This document shows, piece by piece, positions 43,332 through 53,913 of a stretch of 64,000 nt of DNA; the first letter of the stretch is position 1; every line of letters starts with the position of its first letter. The DNA comes from Roseivirga sp. (GTDB lineage: Bacteria > Bacteroidota > Bacteroidia > Cytophagales > Cyclobacteriaceae). A program made the position numbers and the translations under genes. Under the pieces are notes generated by a model. That model saw only the letters and a program-made list of their open reading frames with translations. It had not been told where the DNA came from and did no database searches. Where the stretch lies: assembly GCA_021404565.1 (NCBI GenBank), contig JAAWWF010000004.1, positions 186,001 through 250,000 on the forward strand, read 5' to 3'.

Positions 43332-46012
43332 TGAAATCAAACAGAAACATAGCACCACCTCGCTGGGCGGATCGCTTTCTGGCATTTTACTGCAGGGAAG
43401 AATTCCTGGAAGAGATTGCCGGTGATGCCCATGAGCTTTTCGAGGTAAGGTTGCAAGATGAGGGGAGGCAGATCGCAAGCCTGCTCTTTATCTGGGATGT
43501 GCTGCGTTTCTTTCGCTGGTCAAATATTAAGAGTACAAACAGGTCAAAAATTACACAACTCATGATGGTCAAAAACAACTTTAAGATTGCCACGCGCAGT
43601 CTGGTCAAACACAAATTCTATACAGGCATCAATCTGGTGGGTATTTCACTAGGGATTGCCTGCTTTATTCTTACCTATCTCTATGTGCATGAGGAGCTCT
43701 CCTTTGATAAGTTCCATAGCCAGAAAGACAGACTTTACAGGGTCTGGATACATGAATTTGATGAGGGAGACGAATATTTTGAGGGAGTAGTACCCATGGT
43801 ACTCACCCAATACATGGAAAACGATTTTCCGGAAATAATTCGGTCGGCCCAGATGCAAGACAAACTGGCTAGATACCAGACTCCTGATGGAACGCAGCTC
43901 ACTTCTATGATCGATATGGTCGGGAGCGACTTTCTGAGGATGTTCGATTTTCCGCTGATAGCCGGTAGTTTGGAAGGAGTGCTTGACAGCCCCGCAGACA
44001 TTGTGCTGACTAAAAGTGAAGCAATAAGGCGGTTAGGTACTACGGATGTTATCGGGAAAAGCATCGAATATGATATTCGAGGTGAGAATGCTGAGTTTGT
44101 TGTCAGCGGCCTTGTAAATGATCCACCTGTCAACTCTTCTCTGGAATTTGTAGCTCTGATTTCGGATGTAAATAAGAAACGATTTGTGAATGAGCAATCT
44201 CTCACGTCATGGTACACTTTCAGTACGGAGCTATATGTTCTGCTGAATGAGCGAAACGATGTAAGTGGGCTGGAAGAAAAGTTTACCGGGATGGTTGAAA
44301 CCGGCCTGGGAGAGGACTATGAAGAGGGTACGTATACTGTTCACCTACAGCCGCTCACAGATATGCATTTTAATCAGCAGATTGACGGAGATACGCCTGT
44401 GGGGGATATCAACACCGTAAGAATTCTCGGGCTGATTGGTTTCGTTATTCTTTTTCTAGCAGGCATCAACTTTGTGAATCTTTCGGTAGGTCAGTCGATG
44501 ACCAGGGCTAAAGAAGTGGGCGTGAGAAAGGTGATGGGAGCCTTCAAAAAGCAATTGACCATTCAGTTTCTGACAGAGTCTCTCTTATTAACCTTAATGG
44601 CCGCTCTTATCGGTCTGGGTGTCAGCTATTTATTGCTGCCGGTATTCAATCAGTTTGCAGACAAGAACCTACAATTGGCCTTTGATGCTCCGCTGATTCA
44701 GGCGCTGCTACTCTGCATACTTTTCACCGGTGTACTTGCCGGCTTATATCCTGCTTTTGTACTTTCTTCATTCAACCCATCAAAGGTGCTGAAGGGTCTG
44801 CACAAGAGTACGCAAGGCAAACATGGTCTGGCCTTTTCCCTGATTGTAATTCAATATGTAGCCGCTATTTTCTTTGTCTCTTCCACCGTGATTATGAAGA
44901 ACCAAATACACTATATGAGCGAATTGGATATGGGCTTTAACAAAGAGGCCAAGGTCTATTTTACACTTCCGGCTGCCAAAGCGGAAAGTATGATGATGCA
45001 GGCCAGAATGAAGGCCAATGCCGATCAGGCAAAAGTCTTTATTTCTGAAATGTCGCAGCTTATCAGCATTGAAAAAATCTCTGCGGCAAATAACTTCTTT
45101 GGAGACCGGGGCTGGGTAAAACTGGGTTATGAGGATAAGGAAGAAGAACTTAATTATTTCCATTATAATCACATAGATGAGCATTTCATCGATCTGTTTG
45201 ATATGGAAATCGTTCAGGGGCAGGGCTTCGATGAGGCCACTACTCGCTTGAGGGAAACAGGTATGATCGTCAATGAAGCTTTTGTAAAGGCATATGGTAT
45301 TGAGAACCCCATAGGGCACAAGCTGGAAGGACCTGACTTTCCCGAGCACCAGATTATCGGGGTAGTAAAGGATTTCAACTTTAGCTCGCTACATGAGAAA
45401 ATCGGGCCTTTGATCATGTCGATGAATGCACACCTCGTTTTTGAAGGTATTAATTCTATAGAGGTCAATCAAAGTCTTAAATCTACCCTTGTTGCTAAGG
45501 TAGACATGAATGCCATCGATAAGTTCAAGGGCGAAATAGAAGCTATCTGGGAAGAACGCTATGCTGAACCCTTTGAACTAGGCTTCCTTGATTCCAGAAT
45601 TGAGCGAATGTACGAGGCTGAAAAACGCAATGATGCGATGGTTTCTTTAATCGCCCTGCTGGCAGTAGTCATTGCCAGTTTGGGTTTGCTGGGTCTTGTG
45701 GCACTCACAGTACAAAAGAAATTCAAGGAGATTGGGATTCGCAAGGTACTTGGGGCAAGCTCTTATACGATCATTAAGATGCTCAATAAGGCTTTTCTGA
45801 GCCCTATTGCCATTGCACTACTCTTATCATTACCGCTTACCTACTTCGTGATGCAGTCCTGGCTGGATGATTTCGCCTATCACATTAATATCAATCCGGT
45901 ACACTTTTTACTGGCGGGAGCACTGATTTTCATGACCACACTGTTGGTGGCCAGCTATCAGTCGGTAAGGGCAGCGGCTACGAATCCCGTGGATACACTG
46001 CGATACGAATAA
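43331..46012 (+). CDS. Prefix-domain FtsX/MacB-like permease 1 of the PadR array
   Basis: 893 residues. Residues 1-65 are the permease prefix domain (PPRWADRFLAFYCREEF, then GDAHELFEVRL and FIWDVLRFFRWSNIK). The permease proper begins at M78/M79 (MVKNNFKIATRSLVKHKF), with a MacB-like periplasmic domain, an FtsX domain (KEVGVRKVMGA near 394), a second periplasmic domain and a second FtsX domain (KEIGIRKVLGAS near 798), ending NPVDTLRYE. The internal ATG (43562/43565) is where prefix-less paralogues start. It follows PadR with overlapping codons and precedes permease 2 by 21 bases. Confidence 0.9.
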   Translation: MKSNRNIAPPRWADRFLAFYCREEFLEEIAGDAHELFEVRLQDEGRQIASLLFIWDVLRFFRWSNIKSTNRSKITQLMMVKNNFKIATRSLVKHKFYTGINLVGISLGIACFILTYLYVHEELSFDKFHSQKDRLYRVWIHEFDEGDEYFEGVVPMVLTQYMENDFPEIIRSAQMQDKLARYQTPDGTQLTSMIDMVGSDFLRMFDFPLIAGSLEGVLDSPADIVLTKSEAIRRLGTTDVIGKSIEYDIRGENAEFVVSGLVNDPPVNSSLEFVALISDVNKKRFVNEQSLTSWYTFSTELYVLLNERNDVSGLEEKFTGMVETGLGEDYEEGTYTVHLQPLTDMHFNQQIDGDTPVGDINTVRILGLIGFVILFLAGINFVNLSVGQSMTRAKEVGVRKVMGAFKKQLTIQFLTESLLLTLMAALIGLGVSYLLLPVFNQFADKNLQLAFDAPLIQALLLCILFTGVLAGLYPAFVLSSFNPSKVLKGLHKSTQGKHGLAFSLIVIQYVAAIFFVSSTVIMKNQIHYMSELDMGFNKEAKVYFTLPAAKAESMMMQARMKANADQAKVFISEMSQLISIEKISAANNFFGDRGWVKLGYEDKEEELNYFHYNHIDEHFIDLFDMEIVQGQGFDEATTRLRETGMIVNEAFVKAYGIENPIGHKLEGPDFPEHQIIGVVKDFNFSSLHEKIGPLIMSMNAHLVFEGINSIEVNQSLKSTLVAKVDMNAIDKFKGEIEAIWEERYAEPFELGFLDSRIERMYEAEKRNDAMVSLIALLAVVIASLGLLGLVALTVQKKFKEIGIRKVLGASSYTIIKMLNKAFLSPIAIALLLSLPLTYFVMQSWLDDFAYHININPVHFLLAGALIFMTTLLVASYQSVRAAATNPVDTLRYE

Positions 46013-46033
46013 GCAAGCCTTGGTCTTTAACAG

Positions 46034-48667
46034 ATGAGAAAGAAGGATCATACAAAACCGCCTCGTTGGGCCAGTACATTTCTAAGGAACTATTGTCGCG
46101 ATGAATTTCGTGAGGAGATAGAGGGGGATGTTTATGAGCTTTTTGAAGCGCGATTGGTAAACCTCGGCTCCCGAAAAGCAGGACTGCTCTTTATCTGGGA
46201 TGTAATCCGCTTTTTCAGATGGTCAAATATAAAAAAGGTCAAATTTTTAAACTTAAGTCAACCCATGGTCAAGAACAATCTCACAGTAGCACTGCGTGTG
46301 CTCAGACGCCAGCGAATGGCAAGTTTCATCAACACGCTGAGCCTTACTTTAGGCATTACAGCAGTTACGCTGATTTACTTCTTCATCAATGAAGAGTTTT
46401 CCTATGATCAGTTTCATAGTAAAAACGAGCAGATTTATCGCCTGGTAAAGGACAACTATGAGTCTGAAAATGAAATCAGAAGTACTTCAGGATACCATCC
46501 TTTACCCTTATCAGAAAAACTGGTAGAAGACCTGCCGGAAGTTATGGCCGCTACAAGAATCAGCCATAATGAGTACTATATGAGACTTGACGGTAAAATG
46601 CAGGAAGAATCGATCTTTTTTGCGGACCCCAACTTGTTAACCACATTTGACTTTCCCATGATCAGAGGAGATAAGTCATCTGTCCTGAGTAATCAGGGCA
46701 GTGTGGTACTAACCGAAAGAGCCGCCAATCGATTGTTTAATACAATAGATGTCATTGGGAAGTCCATAGAGTTTAGGATAGGAAGAGGAGGTTTCAAAGA
46801 GTTTTTAGTCACAGGAGTCGCAGAGAATGTACCTTCCAATTCTACCATCCAGTTCGATATTTTACTACCCTATACTGACGCGGCTCATTATGCCAGGTTC
46901 AAAGACTATTGGCGGATCAATACCGATGAGACTTATTTGTTGTTAAACCCGGCTGTGGACAGGACGAATTTTGATGAGAAGCTGGAAATGCAGTGGACGA
47001 ACTATATGCCTCACAAAGTGGCAGACATGGAAGAAAATGGTTTTGCTCCTTTTAAATACCGTTTACAACCCCTCAGTGAGGTACATCTGAATACAGAGAT
47101 TTCCGGTTTGTCGGAAGCAAGTGATCCTATGTACTCTTATATTCTGGGAATCATCGGCTCAGTAATATTATTGATAGGTTGTGCGAATTTTATGATTCTT
47201 TCTATTGGTCGATCTGCCTCCAGGGCCAAGGAAATCGCGATAAGAAAAGTAGTTGGGGCCGGCAAGAAACAACTCATCTTTCAGTTTTGGAGTGAGGCTT
47301 TTGTTCTCTCTATCATATCAGCCGCACTTGCTGTAGGCTTAGTCTATCTGCTCTTGCCCACTTTTAACGAGTTGGCTGACAAGCGGATCGAGTTTGCAGC
47401 AATGGTCAACCTACAAAATGTGGCTGTGTTGACCTGCCTTACATTCTTTGCCGGAATTATGGCCGGGCTTTATCCTGCCATTATCCTTTCGGGACTTAAG
47501 TCACTGGATGTTTTCCGCAGAAAAGTCAAGTTGGGAGGCGCCAATCTCTTTACTAAATCACTGGTTACCTTTCAGTTCGCTCTTTCAATCGTGCTGGTGC
47601 TGGGCACTTTGATCATTTATCAACAGGTGGATTTTCTGAAAAACAAAGATTTGGGTTTTGATGGAAAGGATGTGATCGTTTTGAAGAACCGCCTTTCCGG
47701 TAAGGCATCTGCTCAAAAGGAATTAAAAGATCAGCTGGCTGCGAATCCCAATGTACTGAGTTTTGCAGAGGTGAGTTCCTCTTTTACCAACGGCCGGTTT
47801 CAATCTTCCTACGAGACAGAAAACGGGAAGGAAATTCCCTATTTTATGTACCGTATTTCCACAAACTATCTCTCACTATTGGAAATAGAGATACTGGAAG
47901 GACGTGACTTTGATGGCAAATTGGCCACCGATACATTGGATGCTGTCGTAGTCAACAAAGCCTTTATACGTGAATTGGGCCCCGATTTTAAATTGGGAGA
48001 TCGCATCGAGAATTTCGATAATGCCGATCTCAAGTCACCCAGGGTAGTCGGGATTGTCGAAGATTATAACTTTGAATCCCTTGACATTGAGCTGAAGCCC
48101 GTTCTTCTTTCGATTCAACGCTTCTCAGGTTTTCAGGATTTGTTGATCAAGACTGCTCCCGGAAAATCTGGGGAGGTACTCTCATCACTTGAGAGCAGCT
48201 GGTATGAAATGGCGTCCAGCATACCCTTCAGCTATAGCTTTTTGGAAGATGATCTCGAAGCGCAATATGCGAAGGAGCAACGTTGGGCAAGTATCATTCA
48301 ATATGCGGCAGTATGGGCGGTGCTTCTTGCCGTATTGGGGCTCATGGGATTGGTGGCGCTAAGTATTGCCGGCAGAATCAAAGAATTTGGAGTCAGAAAA
48401 GTCCTGGGAGCCAGTACCTGGCATCTGTACAGGATCATCGTGAAACAATACGCAATTTGGCTCACCGTAGCCCTTGCCATTGCATTACCCGTGGCGGTTT
48501 ATGTCATGAAGCAATGGCTCAGCGACTTTGCCTATCATATCAATATCAGTCCGCTGTTATTGGCTGTTGGTATTGCTATTCTCTTCGGTCTTGTGCTGCT
48601 CGTATTGGCCATAAATGCTCTCAATGCTGGTAAAAGGAGTACCATGGAAGCTTTGCGTCTGGAATAA
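46034..48667 (+). CDS. Prefix-domain FtsX/MacB-like permease 2 of the PadR array
   Basis: 877 residues. The prefix domain (PPRWASTFLRNYCRDEF, GDVYELFEARL, FIWDVIRFFRWSNIK) is followed by a linker and an internal Met at residue 78 (ATG at 46265, MVKNNLTVALRVL). FtsX motifs are KEIAIRKVVGAGK near residue 398 and KEFGVRKVLGAS near residue 782; the C-terminus is STMEALRLE. The RNP-type C-terminal NPVD motif of the family is altered here to RSTMEA. Organisation and size match its neighbours, so the array arose by repeated tandem duplication, but overall sequence divergence is large. No substrate can be assigned. Confidence 0.9.
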   Translation: MRKKDHTKPPRWASTFLRNYCRDEFREEIEGDVYELFEARLVNLGSRKAGLLFIWDVIRFFRWSNIKKVKFLNLSQPMVKNNLTVALRVLRRQRMASFINTLSLTLGITAVTLIYFFINEEFSYDQFHSKNEQIYRLVKDNYESENEIRSTSGYHPLPLSEKLVEDLPEVMAATRISHNEYYMRLDGKMQEESIFFADPNLLTTFDFPMIRGDKSSVLSNQGSVVLTERAANRLFNTIDVIGKSIEFRIGRGGFKEFLVTGVAENVPSNSTIQFDILLPYTDAAHYARFKDYWRINTDETYLLLNPAVDRTNFDEKLEMQWTNYMPHKVADMEENGFAPFKYRLQPLSEVHLNTEISGLSEASDPMYSYILGIIGSVILLIGCANFMILSIGRSASRAKEIAIRKVVGAGKKQLIFQFWSEAFVLSIISAALAVGLVYLLLPTFNELADKRIEFAAMVNLQNVAVLTCLTFFAGIMAGLYPAIILSGLKSLDVFRRKVKLGGANLFTKSLVTFQFALSIVLVLGTLIIYQQVDFLKNKDLGFDGKDVIVLKNRLSGKASAQKELKDQLAANPNVLSFAEVSSSFTNGRFQSSYETENGKEIPYFMYRISTNYLSLLEIEILEGRDFDGKLATDTLDAVVVNKAFIRELGPDFKLGDRIENFDNADLKSPRVVGIVEDYNFESLDIELKPVLLSIQRFSGFQDLLIKTAPGKSGEVLSSLESSWYEMASSIPFSYSFLEDDLEAQYAKEQRWASIIQYAAVWAVLLAVLGLMGLVALSIAGRIKEFGVRKVLGASTWHLYRIIVKQYAIWLTVALAIALPVAVYVMKQWLSDFAYHINISPLLLAVGIAILFGLVLLVLAINALNAGKRSTMEALRLE

Positions 48668-51295
48668 ATGAACGAACAGCAACCACCCAAATGGGCCACC
48701 CGGTTCCTACGAATCTACTGTCGCGATGAATTTCGCGAAGAGATAGAGGGAGATGCCTTTGAACTCTTCGAGGTTCGACTGGCTACGCTGGGGGCTGTAA
48801 AGGCCAGGTGGCTCTTTATCTGGGATGTGATTCGTTTTTTCAGGTGGTCGAATATCAAAAAACTCAATAAGGTTCAATTAAACTCAATTGACATGTATAA
48901 AAACTATATCAAAATAGCGTGGAGGGGCCTGGTCAGAAGCAAACTCTATTCAACCATCAATATTGCCGGAATGGCTGTGGCGATGGCTGTCTTTATGCTA
49001 ATATTCCTTTATGTAACTAAGGAAATCAGCTATGATAAGTATCATGTAAAGGCTGACCGCATTCAACGGGTGGTCAGCAATCTCACGGTTCCCGGAAGTT
49101 ATTTTGAATTTGCACTGACACCTCCAAACCTGGGCAAAAACTTCGTGAAAGACTTTCCCGAGGTGCTCGATCAGGTGAGACTCATGGACTCTGGTGGTAC
49201 CCTCAATTATGGAGACAATACCTTTTCCGAAAACTCCATTATGTACACAGACCCGACCTTCTTCGAGTTCTTTGACATACCACTGCTTCAGGGCAACAAG
49301 GAGACTGTTTTAAGCACCCCTTATTCACTGGTGCTCACAGAAAGCACGGCCACCAAATACTTTGACAATGAGAACCCAATTGGCAAAATCATTACAATGG
49401 ATGGGGTGGATGAGCCCTTTTCAGTTACCGGGGTAATGGCGGATGTACCTGACAACACCCATTTTGAGTTTGGTATGCTGGCGTCAATGGCAACCAGAAA
49501 AGCCCAGGGTGACCTCAAAGACAATGGACAATGGTTTTATGTCAGCTACTACACCTATCTGCTCTTTCCTGAAGGCTATGATGTTCAACAGCTTGAGAGT
49601 AAACTGCCCGATTTTATTGAACGCAATATTGGAGACGCTCAGAGAAGTGTAAATCAATCCTATGAGTTTGAATTTCAAAAGCTTCCAGATATTCACCTGT
49701 ACTCGCACCGTGATGCAGAAGCTGCAACCAATGGCGACATTCAGTACGTTTATATCTTCTCTATCATTGCGCTGTTCATCGTTCTGATCGCCTGCGTCAA
49801 CTTTATGAACCTGTCTACCTCAAGGGCTTCGCAAAGAGCCAAGGAGATTGGAGTGAGAAAGGTGGTAGGGGCCTTAAGAAGGCAGTTGATTGCTCAATTT
49901 CTCACTGAGTCCATTGTGCTGAGCTTGTTTTCATTTGTTCTGGCATTTCTGCTGGTACTATGGACACTGCCATCCTTTAACAATCTGGTTGAGCAAAGTT
50001 TTCTGTTTGTCGATCTTTTTGAGGGAGGTTTTGTTTATATCTGGCCAGCGCTCATGTTGGTCATTGGCCTGCTAGCCGGCTTCTATCCCGCTTTGGTACT
50101 ATCTGGTTTCAGTCCCATCAGTGTCCTGAAATCTTCAAAAGCTCAAGGTCAGTCTAATGTATTGCTACGCAAAAGCCTGGTGGTATTCCAACTGGTCATA
50201 TCCACTGTGTTGATCATAGGTACTCTGGTGATCAATGCTCAACTCAAAAACATGCAGAATCAAAACCTGGGTTTTAATCAGGACCAGCTGGTTTTGATGA
50301 ATTATGCAGGCAGCGAAGATGTGATTAAGAATATGGAATCCATCAGAACGGAATTTAAACGTACTCCGGGAGTTTCAAATGTGTCTTTTTCATCCTCAGG
50401 ACCGGCCATGGGCTTTGGCAACTGGTATACAGAATATGAAACGGTAGGAGGTGAGACACAAAATGCCTCTATGTATGGCTACCTGGTAGACCATGATTTT
50501 ATAGAAACTTACGGACTGGAACTTATCACAGGCCGTGGCTTCGATCGGGCCTTTGAAACGGATATGGATGAAGCCTTTGTGATCAACGAGCAGGTGCTGA
50601 AAGAGATGGGGCTTACCAAGGCTGAAGATGCGATAGGAAAGTGGTTCTCGCAGTTTGGCAAGAAAGGTAAAGTAGTAGGAGTTGTAAAAGACTTCAATTT
50701 CAGACCCTTATACTCTGCCATCGAACCGCTGGTGATCCACCTTACCAACCCCCAGTTTTTCAGCTTTATCTCTGTTAGACTCGATGCCGGTTCAGATGTC
50801 ACCGTTTTGGCGCATTTGGAAAAGGTCTGGGATGGAATCGTAGAGGCCGTTCCCTTTGAAGTGACCTTTATGGATGAAGCACTGAATGAGGAATACTTTG
50901 CAGAGATCAGAACACGGAAAATTCTTAGCTCCTTTTCGAGTCTAGCCATCTTTATAGCCGCTCTTGGGCTTTTTGCATTGTCTACTTTAAGTGCCGATCA
51001 GCAGCGCAAGAACATCAGCATTCGAAAGGTGCTAGGTGCAAAAGAGACCGATATAGCCTACAGGTTTTCCTCAGGCTTTTTTAAGCTTGCCATGATATCG
51101 CTTTTGATAAGTGTTCCCATAGCCTATTTCGCCTCGGAGTCCTGGCTGGCCAATTTCACCTACCGCATTGGTTTCGATCCGGTCATTTTTATCCTCGGTG
51201 GAGCCATCACCACGGTCATTACACTGCTGACGGTCTCCTTTCAGTCATTCAGAATCACCAGACTTAATCCTGCTCAGAACCTAAGAAGTGAGTAA
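48668..51295 (+). CDS. Prefix-domain FtsX/MacB-like permease 3 of the PadR array
   Basis: 875 residues; the ATG follows the previous stop codon with no gap. The prefix (PPKWATRFLRIYCRDEF, GDAFELFEVRL, FIWDVIRFFRWSNIK) nearly repeats that of permease 2, more so than the rest of the protein. The internal Met is residue 76 (ATG at 48893, MYKNYIKIAWRGL). FtsX motifs are KEIGVRKVVGALR near 391 and a diverged KNISIRKVLGAKE near 780. The C-terminus is NPAQNLRSE. The better conservation of prefixes than of permease domains suggests a shared partner for the prefix. Confidence 0.9.
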   Translation: MNEQQPPKWATRFLRIYCRDEFREEIEGDAFELFEVRLATLGAVKARWLFIWDVIRFFRWSNIKKLNKVQLNSIDMYKNYIKIAWRGLVRSKLYSTINIAGMAVAMAVFMLIFLYVTKEISYDKYHVKADRIQRVVSNLTVPGSYFEFALTPPNLGKNFVKDFPEVLDQVRLMDSGGTLNYGDNTFSENSIMYTDPTFFEFFDIPLLQGNKETVLSTPYSLVLTESTATKYFDNENPIGKIITMDGVDEPFSVTGVMADVPDNTHFEFGMLASMATRKAQGDLKDNGQWFYVSYYTYLLFPEGYDVQQLESKLPDFIERNIGDAQRSVNQSYEFEFQKLPDIHLYSHRDAEAATNGDIQYVYIFSIIALFIVLIACVNFMNLSTSRASQRAKEIGVRKVVGALRRQLIAQFLTESIVLSLFSFVLAFLLVLWTLPSFNNLVEQSFLFVDLFEGGFVYIWPALMLVIGLLAGFYPALVLSGFSPISVLKSSKAQGQSNVLLRKSLVVFQLVISTVLIIGTLVINAQLKNMQNQNLGFNQDQLVLMNYAGSEDVIKNMESIRTEFKRTPGVSNVSFSSSGPAMGFGNWYTEYETVGGETQNASMYGYLVDHDFIETYGLELITGRGFDRAFETDMDEAFVINEQVLKEMGLTKAEDAIGKWFSQFGKKGKVVGVVKDFNFRPLYSAIEPLVIHLTNPQFFSFISVRLDAGSDVTVLAHLEKVWDGIVEAVPFEVTFMDEALNEEYFAEIRTRKILSSFSSLAIFIAALGLFALSTLSADQQRKNISIRKVLGAKETDIAYRFSSGFFKLAMISLLISVPIAYFASESWLANFTYRIGFDPVIFILGGAITTVITLLTVSFQSFRITRLNPAQNLRSE

Positions 51296-53912
51296 AAAGC
51301 GAAACATATCGCCACCAGGCTGGGCCATACGGTTTCTCCGGGGCTATTGCCGCAATGAATTTCTGGAGGAGATAGAAGGGGACGTGCATGAGCTTTTCGA
51401 GGCCAGACTTCAAGCGCTTGGTGCGAAAAGGGCGAGACTACTTTTTGTCTACGATGTGCTTCGCTTTTTGAGATGGTCGAATATAAAAAGAACAACAAGG
51501 TTTAACTCAAATAAAACAGCAATGCTTAAAAACTACTTTCTTATTGCGAATCGCAATATGTGGAGAGAAAAGACTTACTCTCTGCTGAATATCACAGGGC
51601 TCTATGTAGGCTTTCTCTGCCTTATTCTTACGGTGGTTTATCTCGACAGACAGTTCGGGTATGACAGCCATCATCCTTATGTAGAAGATACCTATCGTTT
51701 TCTGCTGGTAGACAGTGAAAGCGGCAACCGAGGAGCATCCAGTGCCGGACCCTGGGCTCCTAAAATGGCACAGGATTTTGCCGAAATAGCTGATTATGTA
51801 CGTATTGGTGGTTTCTCTACGAGCATTTTCAGGTACAAGGGGCAGCAGTTTTATGAAACTGGGGGCATCCTGGCCGACCCTTCTTTATTCAGAGTCTTCG
51901 GGTATAATTTCAAATGGGGAGATGCGAAAACCGCCCTGGATGAGCCTTTCAATATCGTGCTCTCCGAGGCCATGGCAGCAAAGTATTTCGGTACAGAGAA
52001 CCCTGTGGGGGAGGTGTTTCAGGTAAACGATGGAGAGCAGTATAAGATCACAGGAGTACTTAGCGAGGAACAGCTGCCAACTCACATAAATTTTGAATTT
52101 GTGGCTTCTTTTGACTCTCACCAGGATGATTTTCGGTATGATTGGGTGATCCAGAATTATACGAGTTACATACAGCTCAAGCCTGGTACAGATGTGGACG
52201 CACTCGAAGCAAAACTGGTTGATTTTTTTAAGCGAAACACCCCGGAAACTGGCGTATCCATTGATGGGCGCGCCTATGACTTTGAGCCTGTCAAGGATAT
52301 ATACCTGTACAGCAATGTAAATGACAGGGTACCTACCATTAAGAGGGTAACCACCTTTGCTTTGATAGGTCTTTTTATACTGATAATTGCCCTGGTCAAC
52401 TATGTCAACCTCGTGACAGCACGATCTACGAAGAGACTGAAAGAAGTAGGGGTGAGAAAAGCCATTGGGGCTAAAAGAAAACAGCTGACCATCCAGTTTC
52501 TCACCGAGAGTTTTTACTTCTGTCTGCTGGCTTTTGTAGCCGTCTTGATCAGCGTCAATCTGTTTTTGCCTGCCTATTCTGAATTGGTAAATGAAGAGCT
52601 GAGCTTTGGTTTAAGCACTGATTATCAGCTGGTTTTGTTAACCCTGATTTTGACTGGCATAGTAGGCACACTTTCAGGACTGTATCCGGCTGCAGCCTTG
52701 TCTGCTATCAAGCCCACGAATCTGATGAACCAGACGGGAGGTAAGCTGAACGGAAGAAATGTTTTCAGAAGAGTGCTGACAGGTCTACAGTTTTTTATTT
52801 CCATAGCGCTGATCATCGCTACTGCTATTGTCAACCGACAGCTCGACTTTATGAGTGAAAAAGACCTGGGCTTTGATAAGGAGCAGATCATGGTAGTGGC
52901 CTTGAACAATACTTCCATAATGGCAAACAAAGACGCATTTGCGGACCGATTGGAACAAAGTCCTTATGTGAAATCCGTGGGACTCAGTGGTCAGTCTATC
53001 GGTGGTGGTGACTGGGGCATGCCTTTTCGCTATGAAGGTGGAGATGAACCGCAATCTTCACGATTTATGGCAGTAGATGCAGCTTTTGGAGAGACACTGG
53101 GGCTGGAGTTTGTAGCCGGTAGAAATTTCTCCGAAGAATTGACGACTGATGTAGACAACAGCTATATCATCAACGAAACCTTTATGAAACGTGTGGGTTG
53201 GACCAGTGCGACAGAAGCAGTAGGCAAAGACATTGGAATGCCATCCAGAAATGCTGATGGATCTAATAGTTGGACTGCCGGTACGGTGATAGGAGTAGTG
53301 AAAGATTTCCACTACAGAGACCTCCGCACCAATATGTTGCCATTAGTGATTTCAAACAGACTGCGCTGGACAGACATACTTTTTATCAAACTTGAGGCTA
53401 ATGGTGTAACCGAAGGGATGGCCCATGTGTCTGATACCTGGAAGGAAGTGGAAGGACAAACACCATTCAACTATTATTTTCTGGATGATCGACTCGATCG
53501 TTTCTATGAACCTGAGGTGCGACTCTCTAAAACAGCCTCCATTTATGGTAGCATCGCTATATTGCTTGCATGTTTTGGACTCTTTTCTCTTTCCACTTTT
53601 ATGGCTGAGCAAAAGATGAAAGAAGTGAGTATTCGTAAAGTTCTGGGAGCCTCTATTGCACAGATTTTCCTGATGTTCTCAAAATCATTTGTATGGATCG
53701 TGCTGATCGCATCCGTGATAGCCATACCGGCTACACTCTATTTACTCAATGGCTGGCTCAACGATTTTGCCTATAGCCTGTCAATCGGTAAACACCTTGA
53801 CATCCCTGTTTTAGCAGCACTTATTACACTGGTCGTTGCATTATTAACAATCGCCTATCAGAGTTTACGACTCTCAAAGGCCAACCCTGTGAAGTTTCTG
53901 AGAAGTGAATAG
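51288..53912 (+). CDS. Prefix-domain FtsX/MacB-like permease 4 of the PadR array
   Basis: 874 residues from a GTG at 51288 that overlaps the previous stop by 8 bases. Prefix: PPGWAIRFLRGYCRNEF, GDVHELFEARL, FVYDVLRFLRWSNIK. The internal Met is residue 79 (ATG at 51522, MLKNYFLIANRNM), preceded by AACTCAA. FtsX motifs: KEVGVRKAIGAKR near 384 and KEVSIRKVLGAS near 777; the C-terminus is NPVKFLRSE. There is no ATG near the start, so this copy depends on GTG and on coupling to permease 3, making the internal ATG a realistic second start. Confidence 0.88.
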   Translation: MSKKRNISPPGWAIRFLRGYCRNEFLEEIEGDVHELFEARLQALGAKRARLLFVYDVLRFLRWSNIKRTTRFNSNKTAMLKNYFLIANRNMWREKTYSLLNITGLYVGFLCLILTVVYLDRQFGYDSHHPYVEDTYRFLLVDSESGNRGASSAGPWAPKMAQDFAEIADYVRIGGFSTSIFRYKGQQFYETGGILADPSLFRVFGYNFKWGDAKTALDEPFNIVLSEAMAAKYFGTENPVGEVFQVNDGEQYKITGVLSEEQLPTHINFEFVASFDSHQDDFRYDWVIQNYTSYIQLKPGTDVDALEAKLVDFFKRNTPETGVSIDGRAYDFEPVKDIYLYSNVNDRVPTIKRVTTFALIGLFILIIALVNYVNLVTARSTKRLKEVGVRKAIGAKRKQLTIQFLTESFYFCLLAFVAVLISVNLFLPAYSELVNEELSFGLSTDYQLVLLTLILTGIVGTLSGLYPAAALSAIKPTNLMNQTGGKLNGRNVFRRVLTGLQFFISIALIIATAIVNRQLDFMSEKDLGFDKEQIMVVALNNTSIMANKDAFADRLEQSPYVKSVGLSGQSIGGGDWGMPFRYEGGDEPQSSRFMAVDAAFGETLGLEFVAGRNFSEELTTDVDNSYIINETFMKRVGWTSATEAVGKDIGMPSRNADGSNSWTAGTVIGVVKDFHYRDLRTNMLPLVISNRLRWTDILFIKLEANGVTEGMAHVSDTWKEVEGQTPFNYYFLDDRLDRFYEPEVRLSKTASIYGSIAILLACFGLFSLSTFMAEQKMKEVSIRKVLGASIAQIFLMFSKSFVWIVLIASVIAIPATLYLLNGWLNDFAYSLSIGKHLDIPVLAALITLVVALLTIAYQSLRLSKANPVKFLRSE

Positions 53913-53913
53913 A